Source of the DNA: Chromera velia
Lineage: Eukaryota > Sar > Chromeraceae
Assembly (NCBI GenBank): GCA_018398765.1
Contig: JAHBMJ010001072.1
Location: 1 to 34,233 of the forward strand
Direction of reading: 5' to 3'
Length of the DNA: 34,233 bases
The notes under the pieces were generated by a model that saw only the letters and a program-made list of their open reading frames with translations, was not told the DNA's origin and made no database searches. The position numbers and the translations under genes were made by a program. Position 1 is the first letter of the stretch; each line of letters opens with the position of its first letter. This document shows positions 1 to 10,569 of the stretch, in pieces.

Positions 1-2520
1 GCATTTTTCATCACATGCACCCAATCTGATTCATTGCCCGTTTAATCAATTTGCATCTCGATCTGTTCTGAATCAGCACCTGCGAAGGAACTTCTCCTAG
101 AAGCGCATAGAAGGAACATAGTAATTTATGTAGATGTCATGCACTTGTTTTCACAGAAAGACTTAGTGCATGCAAGTGCATGTAGAATATATCTGAAGCT
201 GCTGAACAAACTCTTAATAAAATAGTACGTGCAATTAAGTTGATTTACATTGATTCGATCACTGACGGTCACTGTCAATGGGATTGAGTTTCTTCTATAA
301 CATCATTGTATGTCATTATATTAAGAGAGCGCATGAACAGATATGGACAGCAATAAAATACAATAAAATCATGTAGAAGTTCTGCACTTTACCATATTGT
401 ACTATATATATGAATAGTATGGGCACATTCGCAACGATCCACTAGACGATCCACGACGATCCAGAAGCTCAGTCTAGCTAGAGACGACTTTTTGTCCTTT
501 CAACAGAGCCGCGTAGGGAACCGTTATGAACCGTTGACCACTGTCGACGCTTCTGAGGATTATTTCGATCGAAAGCCAGGCAAACAGCAAACTACATGAC
601 TGCACACACCAGATTGTATATATATGCATTCTCGACCTGCGTCTGGACGTGCTTAGCTTTCCATCGCTTTCCATCCTTCTCTGCATCGCTCTGCATATTT
701 GCATATATGAAGTTAAAGTTCAAGTTAGTCAGTTTGTGTTGCGATGGTGATCATTTTCGTCTAAGAAAAAAAACTGGAAACATATCCAGGGCCTTGACCG
801 GCCTTGACTAAGCTATTAGTATCTTTTTGAGATTAATACAGCAAACAAATCTACTTTCATTCAATTAAACGAAATTAGATGCCGTTACGTGACAGCAATA
901 TAGATTTGTTTTGGCCAGCGTACACTGGCACAATCAATGACCGACCGCGACCGACTCCGACTCAATTAAAACCATTATTCTGCCAATCAATCTCGTGGCA
1001 CTGCTTGTGGTCAGAGAAGATTCTCAGACGCGAAACACAATTTACCGAACCAGCACAAGTACTTTAATTTTCTACAGGAAATCGCAAAGGCATCAGGCAC
1101 TAAAAACCACGTTACAGTATGGAGGCTAGGGAGAAAAAATAATTCTTTTTTTGGACGAGCTTAAAAAAGACCAATGCGCACAAAATTTTCATTCACCCAG
1201 GCGCCATCACATATTTTTCTGTATCCAATGGTAGAACTCGAACAACAAACATGAATTATGATAAAATCGGCAAGCCCCGGGCCGCCCTGGCAGTGCGCAT
1301 AGAACTAAGTCTTGAATGTTATTGCCGACAAATCGCTGGTCGCTTGCAAAAGAGCACCAAATGACGCCAAACGCTTGTCAATGAAGAAATGTAGTCTAAA
1401 CTAGACTCCAAATAGAGTACAATGCGCCTTCGCTTGCTGCGCGTTGCTGGCAGTGCTCAGCCTTCAATAAGCTCACTTCACTTTGATCACAAGTTCAGAA
1501 ACATCCATGCATGCACTTTCCGAAAAGGAATTTCAAATTGTATACGGTTAACAACCGGAGAGACAACCGGATTAATATTGATATATATGGATTAAAAGTA
1601 TGTATGCGTCGCTGTTTTGTTTCGATTGGTCCAAATATCTATACGCTGGGCTATACATCACCTATTAACTTCACTTTGATAGTACATCAAAGACCGATTC
1701 TTTGTGTGTACGCTAGTGTGTACGTGCTTATAATGATACGTTTAAGACAGAAATCCTCCTCTCCACAAGGATTGCTTGCATCAAGTATAACAGACCTCCT
1801 AAGGTAACCCTAGGTATTATTATTAATAACATACGATATCAATATGAATCATGAATTTTTTTACAATAGTTAATCTTTTCAATTATGCATCATTTGTGTG
1901 CATGCTTTTGACGATTCAGAAGTGGAATCCGATGTCATTGGAAGGAAATATGGGGCCAGAGGATTGAATTATGATTCATCAGAAAGCATTCTTTTCTATT
2001 ATATGTCATTGATGCATTGCACTTAATTGAAGCAATGCTATCATGCACGTACGGTGACTGCAATTCTCCAACACAAACTATAAGAAGCTCTGTCGTACTC
2101 TCTTGTGGTCGTTCAAATGGAATGCGCTTTCAAATGAAAAGCTAGAAAACCATTTCAATGTCTGTGTTTGCAGCTAGTCTTTGCAGGCGGCGAACAATAT
2201 ATATAGATTTACGCATCGACTTCTTGACACATCTATGCTTATCCAATACCCGTGACTTTACAGCGGATCGATGTATGCATAGATATACTAATCATAGTTA
2301 CTAATCTAGATACTCATACACACAAAATGTTAAATTTTGTGTTTTATGCGGTTTTATGGTTTCTTTGCAGCCCTAGTCTCACATAACTACATATTATGTG
2401 ATGAGGCTCACTACTTATGGCGAATCTGAATTACTCTAAGCCTTGTAAATATTACACCACTCTGGAATTAAGTGTGATATTGTCACATGCTCTTTAGCTA
2501 GACTTAGAGCTAGACGTTGG
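1..2520. other. AT-rich region without recognisable genes
   Basis: All six frames are cut often by stops and the longest open stretch is under 100 codons with no recognisable motif. No rRNA, tRNA or transposase signature was seen. A short block near 348-400 resembles parts of the repeats at 2,677 and 5,212, so some of this region probably belongs to the same old repeat family. Confidence 0.6.
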
Positions 2521-2527
2521 AGAATAA

Positions 2528-2880
2528 GTGAAGACAGACTTGCCACATGGGACTTTTCAATATATACAGGGCAAATCCTAGGGAAAATCATTAATGATCC
2601 ATTCGGATTAATTAATTTATCACCATCAATAACCCGAGATTAACAAAGATCATTTGCAATTAACGATGCGGTGTCGAGATATGATTTACACAAAGTTCTG
2701 TACTTTGATTTTATTTCTGGATGGCGCTGCATGGATTTATCACGCCGTTCTTCTCACAATGAATGCTGATCACGGTCTGAAAAGTCCGGCTTTAGTGAAA
2801 TCAAAAGCTTTCTAAATTCAAAGAATATGCCTGTGTATTCTATTGATAGTCAGACTTATCAGCAACTTGTATGCATTTAT
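2528..2880 (+). repeat. Diverged dispersed repeat, copy 1
   Basis: This block matches 5,064-5,430 in the same orientation. Shared landmarks appear in the same order: a GTGAAGACA start, TTTCAATATAT, AAAATCATTAATGAT, ATTTGCAA, a GATATGATTTACA versus GATATAGTTCATA segment followed by GGTTCT or AGTTCT, CACAATGAAT, and AGCAACTT near the end. Small indels separate the copies. No coding frame survives in either, so it is an old non-coding duplication or a fragment of an unknown transposon. Confidence 0.6.
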
Positions 2881-3040
2881 ATCGATATCGATCTAGGGAC
2901 ATCGATGTTTCATAATCAAATAGGGTTTGCAGAGGTTTGCAGTGCACTGTTTCCAGTTTTGTGCAGAAAAGATAAATATCGCTAGAAAGATCCGCTTAGC
3001 TGAACACATTTCTGACTTCCCAGTCTATACTCAGCCCAGC

Positions 3041-4380
3041 TGCTGTATTATTATTTTTTTCAAAATTCTCTCAAGAATTTATGACAATTTATGACTACCA
3101 AATTGAATGCACAATTATGGTGAAAAGCATATTATGCAGATGCATCGAAGAATTCTCTAGACTAAGTAATCACAAAAATATTAATACTATAGATCCGCAC
3201 GAATGTATGAGAATGATGATTCTCTTCTTTGTGTGTTTTAAATTTGGGTTCAAAAACGATTTGCTTCTTTCGATGAAAAGCTTACTTTCCGATACTTCCT
3301 GGGCCCATCAGCATGCAGTTTCACCACAGTTCTGCATATGCGAGCGCACATGCAACGAATCTGCGGATGCTTGAAGCACTGGCTTTCATTTTGTTCATAC
3401 GTGAGATATTAACATCATTATGGAAGGTCGTGCAGTGACAAGCTATAAATCAAGCAATTAAGACCCATTAAGTTAGTCAACTAGCGCTTACTAGTCGTGC
3501 CTCAGGACGGTCACCCCCTTTCACTAGCCCTTTCTGTACCGGTAAAACATTCCTGTGATATTAAATTCTGGCATGATTCGATCAAAACCTAATCAGTCTA
3601 TATCAATAATATTATATATGTCAATATTCATGTCGTAAAATCTGTGAATGCTCAAGTTGAATGTGTGTCTTTGTATTTCTTTTTGTGCGCGTATGAGGGT
3701 GTGTGCGAATCATTATGAAACCATAAGTCCACAACTCTAACGGACTCTAAGTCAACCATCTTGAAGGAATGAAGTGCTGTTTCATGCGCTCCGCCTGCAT
3801 GACGCTACATGATTTCTTCCCATAAACACAGTACTTTATCCTTGAAAGCGTTTGAAAGACCGCCTAAAGGACTGTTGTATTATTTTTCAAAATAATCGAT
3901 ATCTCAAAGACTCCTCTAGACACAGTAATTACAAAATTATTAGCTCCGCAGGATGTTGACGCTCTTTTTTGTGTTGTTTTAGGTTGCTTCTTTTAATGAA
4001 ATACATTCTTTCCGAATCTTTGTGCACATTTCAGCATGGAGATTCTTTTATAATAACACGGATGCTTGAGGCACTGTGTTTTGTTTTGTTCATACTTTAG
4101 ATATAGAAACTCCGGGAAACTCGATGACAAGCGGGACCTTTAGCCTAAGACGACACCTCCTTTCCATACCGGACATCTGTCGATGTAACAGTTCAGCTAG
4201 CATTATAAAATCTAGAATAAAGTCTAGGTTAAGTTGAATGTGTGTCTGTCTAAAATATTATGAAAGTGTGAATTCATGACTCTAAACTAACCAACTGGTT
4301 CCTGTGCTCAGCCTGAGAAAATGCTGATTTCTTCCCATATACACAGTACTCTATTGGATTCTTTGAAAGACTCGGACCGT
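3041..4380 (+). repeat. Diverged tandem duplication (3,041-3,866 and 3,871-4,380)
   Basis: Two adjacent blocks share an ordered series of motifs: a TATTATTTTT-TCAAAAT start, CTCTAGAC followed by AGTAATNACAAAA, GATCCGCA versus GCTCCGCA, TTGCTTCTTT, TTTCCGA, CGGATGCTTGA-GCACT, TTTTGTTCATAC, AAGTTGAATGTGTGTCT, and GATTTCTTCCCATANACACAGTACT near the end. The second copy is about 300 bp shorter. No protein is encoded consistently in both copies. Confidence 0.6.
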
Positions 4381-4659
4381 CACGACAAAGGTTAAACAAA
4401 ACTAGAGACAAGGCGTGCGATCGATCCTTTTAAGATTGGTAAGCTTAAAGAATTAAAATTAAATCATATCAAGATCCTCCGGAATACGTTGCATGTTACA
4501 GTACTTCTGCAATATTCGAAGTAGATGTCATGCAAATTCGTGCAAATTTTTATCCATACATATCGAACACCACAAACTGATTTGACATATTTTTGGTGTG
4601 TGTGAGCATGTGCGTACATGCGTGTGTATGCAGCTGACACACTGTGAGTGGATGTTTTC
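4381..4659. other. Short spacer, nothing recognised
   Basis: AT-rich sequence between the tandem duplication and a polypurine tract. No supported gene or RNA was seen. Confidence 0.5.
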
Positions 4660-4832
4660 TATGAAAAGAACAAAAAAGAAAGAGACAGAAACAGAAGAGA
4701 GAAACTTAAGAGAAAGAAAGCGAAAGAAAAAGACAGAAAAAGAAAAAAAAAGAAAAAGAGAGAAAGAAAGAGAAAAAAAGAGAAAGAAAGAAAGAAAGAA
4801 AAAAAAAAAGAAAGAAAAAAAGAACGATTGAG
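4660..4832 (+). repeat. Polypurine GAAA/GAGAAA tract
   Basis: About 170 bp of almost pure A and G on the plus strand, built from AAAG, GAAA and AGAGAAA units with only a few pyrimidines. It reads as Lys/Glu/Arg-rich frames on one strand and Phe/Ser-rich frames on the other, which are composition artefacts. Such tracts can form triplex DNA and are slippage-prone. Confidence 0.85.
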
Positions 4833-5063
4833 AGAATGATTGAGTACAGTACATCTGTGTGCAAGATCCTGCAATAGCCGTGCACTTCTACTAGATGCAT
4901 ATACAAATACGTACGAAATGCTCATGTTTTATGTCATATTTCGATCTATCCTGCATCGATCTAAGAAAAAAAAATGGAGGTTCAGTATTCATGACAAATT
5001 CTCAAAATCTTTTGAATCTTACACAAGTGTAGACTTCTCATACCATGACGTTCTTATAAATAC

Positions 5064-5430
5064 GTGAAGACATACCTTCTGTATCCTTCTGCATGGAACC
5101 TTTCAATATATGAAAAATCATTAATGATTCATTTATTATAGATTCATTCAGTAATTCAAAAATACCATCAAAAAAGTTAACTATCAAAGTTTATTTGCAA
5201 CAATGTCAAGATATAGTTCATAAAAGGTTCTACACTTTCATTTTATCTTTGGACTCAATTTTATGACAACATACCAGCGTTGTACACAACTTTCTTTAAT
5301 ACACAATGAATTTACTTATCATGGTTTGGAAAGTCAGACATGATAGACAAAAGTTCATATTTTGAAATGACATGCGGTCATATGCCTGTGCATATAATCT
5401 ATAGATAGTTGAGTTTAGTAGCAACTTACA
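5064..5430 (+). repeat. Diverged dispersed repeat, copy 2
   Basis: Direct-orientation partner of 2,528-2,880 with the same motif order and an offset of about 2.53 kb. The tandem duplication at 3,041-4,380 and the polypurine tract lie between the two copies, so this part of the locus appears to have grown by repeated duplication. Confidence 0.6.
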
Positions 5431-7059
5431 TGGGATATCATGGGATCTTGCACATCGCTCTTATCTTCATACATCATGATAAAACGGAGGCGATCCCCTT
5501 TTCACTATAATCTAAAAGAAGGGTCTGGAGTACGGGTCTAAATTTATAGAGCTGGATCTATTGTTTACTATTGTTTAACACATTGCATGTGAAGAAATAG
5601 AAATTAGCTTTGTTTTTATAACTTATATACTAGCTTATATATGGTTAGTCACTTGCATTTTTTTAGTATTATTATTGGTATTGAATCAGTTTTCAGCGAG
5701 ATTATTGGTAAGATTGACCATCTATAAATATCCATAAGTGGTTCAATCGGATACAAATCTTTAATATCATTTTAAAACCTCAAATTGTGGGTTATTGTAA
5801 GTGAAAACTACTAGAGGAGCTTCTAGGCGGAGCTTACGTATTAGGAAGCCTGTGAACTTCAAATTTAACCTAAATTCTAAACTTAAATATAGTCAAATCC
5901 GGCCTTCAAATAGTAAAAAGTGGGGAAAGAGGAGATTCCCACTCATCGCAGGCCACACGCAGCTAGACAACAGGAGAAGAGATTGTGGGCCAGTGCGGGT
6001 CAATCTGCTGCGCCGGGCGCTATCTACTGATTGATCAACTTTCCTCTCAAAGACAATCGAATACCTTCGAACGCCGATTGAACTCATATAAACACTCACA
6101 TACACTCACATAAATACTTACTCGGCGAATTACATACATGCTCAGACTTATTTGCCAGAAAACGCTTCTAGTCTTCTAGGGATCTTCGTGCCCTCTGGGA
6201 TCCCTCTTGGACTTCAGCTGTTGAACATAGCTTCGACTCCTGCCTGTTCATCTACGAGTAGGAGCCTCAAAGTTTTGAGCAATGCAAAAATATGAAAAAT
6301 AACCCCAACACTAGCCCATAGGAGCTCAAAAGAGGCTTGTCTTAAACTATGAGGAAAGGTTAGTTTAAAACGCTGCATGGTCTATAGGATTAGAAGGTCT
6401 AACTGGGGGGAGTCAAACTGCCCGCCCTAACTGCCTATCATTTTCTATATCAACTCTCTCTTTTTCCCTTTTTGTTTATTCTTTTTCTTTCATTTTTTTT
6501 TCTTTTCCTCGACTGATCGATGTTCGGGGAAACCGTTATATTATTTTTGGATGGTTGAGTACTGTATGTGGTCTTGAGAGAGAAGAATATCTAGAATACC
6601 CGTTGCGGTGCAGTTTGAACTCACAAAAATTCAAGTTGGTTGGTATTTTTATGTACATTTCAATTTTTATATTTTTTTCTGTGTAAAAATACATCAAAAG
6701 TAATACAAAACTTAGTGTTCAGTAACTTCAGTTGCCGTCAACTTAAGGCTTCTCAGTTTGAAAAAAATAGAATCAAAAAACTTTAAACTTTTAAAGTTTG
6801 TTAACTTGGAGGTCTGATTGATAGAGAGATATATATTTAAAAAAAATTATGTACTGAATTGAATTGAATTGAGGTGGTTAAAGCCGGTGAGCCACCACTT
6901 AGGCTCTGATCAACCATGGGGCATAACATGCAATATTGAGAGAGTTGTAAAATGTTGTAAGTCATTCTGTTTTTCTAAGTGAAGAAAATGAGATGAAATG
7001 TGCAAGAAAACTAGTTTTGCCTCTGTAAAGGCTTTAAGGGCACAGGTCTTTGCAGAGGC
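5431..7059. other. AT-rich region without recognisable genes
   Basis: A basic 77-codon frame at 5,801-6,034 has no recognisable domain and no clear splice context. A pyrimidine-rich run lies near 6,450-6,510, and a short inverted repeat (GGTGG...CCACC) near 6,872-6,896. Nothing else could be supported. Confidence 0.5.
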
Positions 7060-7095
7060 GGGGGGGGGGCCGGGGGGGGGGGAAAAGCCCCCCCC
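7060..7095. repeat. G-run / C-run homopolymer cluster
   Basis: Two long G runs separated by CC are followed after AAAAG by a run of C. The G and C runs can pair as a foldback, and the G runs could form a quadruplex. Homopolymers of this kind are also places where an assembly may be wrong. Confidence 0.8.
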
Positions 7096-9195
7096 TAGGA
7101 AGAAAAAAATGTTTTTAAGAGGTCATTTTCCCTTAGAAAACAAGCTTTTTTGTAGATAAATTTTGATTTAGCATCATAAGAAACATGTTTAAGTGTTTGG
7201 CTAACTTTAGCCAATCAGCTAGCTAAAGGCTATTTTTTGGTTTAGCTTTAGTGCTAAATCAATTTAACATTAAAATTTTCTGAATGTTGGTTTCTTAACC
7301 TAGCGCATTGACCCATATTGAGCCATTCACACATGATAACACAAACTCACGCCAATTTAGCTATACACTCCTCTACCACCCTTATACCCGCCAGAGGCTG
7401 GAACGATGATATAAGAGCGACCATCTCTCAGATTTTCGCGGATTTTCTTTTTACTCGCCCCCACTCCCTTACCAGCGCCTACTAGCTAATGCAGCCACCC
7501 ATTGCACAATAATATTATTTCTACCCGTTTGTCAATGGGCGTGCGCTCGTGCGCACTCTTTTATTCTACTGATAATTTTGTTAAGCTTCTGTCTCTCCAT
7601 CTCTGTGTCCACACATTCTGTGAGCAGATGGATTTCATTACAAACTTTTCTACCAGAGCAAGCCAAGCAGGTCTTCTCCAGCTCCCCCTGCTGTACATAA
7701 CTACCCGTCATCGCTCTAGCTCAGGAGGGGGCAGATGTTTGCAAAGGATTTAAGAAGACAAAGGGATAACCTACGTATATGCAGATCGTTTCCTTGGTCT
7801 GACAGACATGACTGCCATTTCTTTTCTGCAAGAAGCAACACAGAGAGCCTCTGTCTAGAAGGGTTCTCTCTTTGGAAATCAGTGAGGGCAGCAAGCGGAT
7901 GGAAGATTCTGTCTCTATTCCTGCTGCCTTCCTGTCTTCTAGCCCATTTACCAAGCCATTGATTCGTCTCAAACTTGTGACAAGTCTCTTTTCGTTTGTA
8001 TGTAAATTTAAGATTTCTTAAAATTCCTTAAAGTTTCTTTTATGGTTTTTTTTGGCGTGACTCAATTATCTGTGTTTGTCAGGAGAGAATCATCAAGGGG
8101 TACAGCCAGACGCTTGGTGGAGGAAACAAAGGGGGCACAAGAACCAGCGATGCAGGCCTCCTATACAGGCCCATACAGCCGTGGGCAAGGTGCGTGCTAT
8201 ATATTTCAAAAGTTAAGAGACTAAAAGAAGCTGGCTGCTTGTTTCGCCAGCAGAGAACTAAAAGGTTCCAAACTAAAAAAGTGAAAAGAGGGAGAACTTG
8301 AAACAAAAGAGTTATGGCACAATTTGCCGTATAAACTAAAAGACCAGGCTGACTAACGAACAAAACGGAGCTATACGGAGCTGCACTGCATTGCGATATT
8401 AGATATCTGACTGCTTGAGAGGGAGGGCTTCAACACCGAACCTCGGCATCTTGCCACGGGCACCTAAAGAGTTTTGAACAGTTAAGATTCATAGAACTAT
8501 CATTTATAGAGATTTATACAATATACTTAGGGCTAGTGCCGACATGTGGTGGCTCATGGCTAGTATCATTGGTAATCATTGGCTACATATATTTTGCTTC
8601 TCTTGCATTTGTTAATTTACCCTAGCTCTTTATTTATCATTAAGTTTGTAAACTACTTATCTAGCTAGTACTTATGAAACTCAGCTATCAACAAGAACCT
8701 AGATCAGAACGATGAAATCAAATTTTCAATCAATCAATGAATAAATCAATCAATTTTCATTATTTTTGTTAATTGATGTCGTTTACAGGGACGATCGATT
8801 TCTAATAAATCATGGCAATAATGCTCGAGGGCACAAATAAATTACTTATTACTTATGTAGCATTATACGTTAGATCCTAGGATATCCTAGGTTTGATGAT
8901 ATACGTCATCGGCCTATTTCATCCTGAGGCTATTTCTAGATTTCTAGAATTCGCACGACTCGGCCCAGGACTGGGCGGCACGAGACAGTTTGGTTTTTAT
9001 ACAACAGCGTTCAATTGACCTTGAATCAGACCTTCACATGTGAGATTTCAACATCTTCATATGACTGTATCTTGTTCCCCCAAAAGCGGCCTAGCATTGC
9101 TACAGCGTCTATCGTACCTCCTCTTAGAAACCGGAGAAGAGACATCTTTCGGCGCATCTTGCCCTAGATCTTGCCTGGCGCGGCTTGAGTCTGTC
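7096..9195. other. Intergenic region downstream of TMEM18
   Basis: No supported gene. Open frames at 7,502-7,753, 7,721-7,972 and 8,079-8,363 are short, lack recognisable domains and overlap each other. On the minus strand this is the 3' side of the TMEM18-like gene, and an AATAAA hexamer on that strand lies near 8,627-8,635, about 560 bp beyond the stop. Whether it is used cannot be told. Confidence 0.5.
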
Positions 9196-10532
9196 TCACC
9201 GTTGAAACCAAAAGTCCCATGTATCATCTGACGCTGGCAAAGATTCTTGTGGTCCGCTGTACTCAACCTCGGCGGGCGGTGTGCAGGCACCACTGCTGCC
9301 CGTTGGCTCTCCTCCCTCTGTTTGACCTTCCACAGTCGGCACAAGAGAAGGCGAGGCTCCTGGAGGCACTCCTTGGCCGTCCAATTGCCCGCCCTTCCGG
9401 TGCACAACAGTCCCTGCTGACTCCAGCCCATCTTCCTGACGAGACTGCGCTTTCTCTCGGGCCATTCGGGCAACTTTTCTCTTCCGGGCCCGGATATGAG
9501 CCTCCTTGAGCGTGACCATCAGACGAAAAACGTTGTAGAGCATCAGGACCTGCAAAAACTCTATTCATTGATTGGGTGGATGGAAAAATCCTCATGCGAC
9601 AATGTATCTGGTGCACACTAAAACGTACAGGTGCGTCGATCGCTTGCGCTTAGGCGTACACAATGACTGGTAGTTACTTACTTATCAGGAAACATCGACG
9701 CCCTTGGCAATACACCGAAAGGCGCCGATTCTTGTTTTTCTACCCTCTGCTGCACAAGCATGTAGCCATACTCCGGCTTTCACACACGCAAAGAGAAAAG
9801 GTTCCATTGATATGCGGCCAACCCGCCCGCCTGCCTGCCAGCCTGCCTGGATGACTGACCACGAGAAGAAACTCGAAGGCCAACAAGGGCCCCAGGAGAA
9901 CTAGAGTCAGGAAGGCTCCATGAGGATCGAAATAGTTCCTGCTTGCCACGGCCTTCCAGTGCTCACCGTTGCCCAGCCACGCATTCAAGCGCTCAGATAA
10001 GAATATCACAAGTGCTGCACACATGTTTTTTGGTCACCCAAATTCAGGAAGACTGTCATGCTTCGCCAGCCGTGAAAGAACTTACATAGGCATCGCTGTA
10101 CAGACGTTGTCTTCATTTCTGCATCCCTTCGACAAGGCTATTCAAAAATGAAAGGTGCATTCACGACCTCTTGAGTGACCTGAATGAAAGCCCCGCAGAC
10201 AGACCTGAAAGAAGAAATGTGCGCAGACAGACCGACCGGCAAACGGTTTTTCTTTCCTTTTCCTTTCACAACAATAATAAAACAGACAGACTGTATGACT
10301 TCTTCCCCCCCCCCCCTTTTCCCTTTTGAAACAGAACGAAAAGATAGAGACATTCGGACAATCAAAGAAAGCATCGACAGTCAGACGCGGAAGGGGGCCC
10401 GAATGAGACAGACATACTATGTGTTTGTTCTTCTCCCAGACAGACAGACTATACGTTTCTTCCTCAGACAGACTGTATCTATCGTCTTTTCTTTCCCTTT
10501 TCTCTTCCTTTCTTTCAGACAGACTACACGAC

Positions 10533-10569
<37 letters not shown>

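Noticed and set aside
4528-4925. Lys-rich and Phe-rich frames around 4,700
   Set aside because: They follow from the polypurine tract and have no other support.
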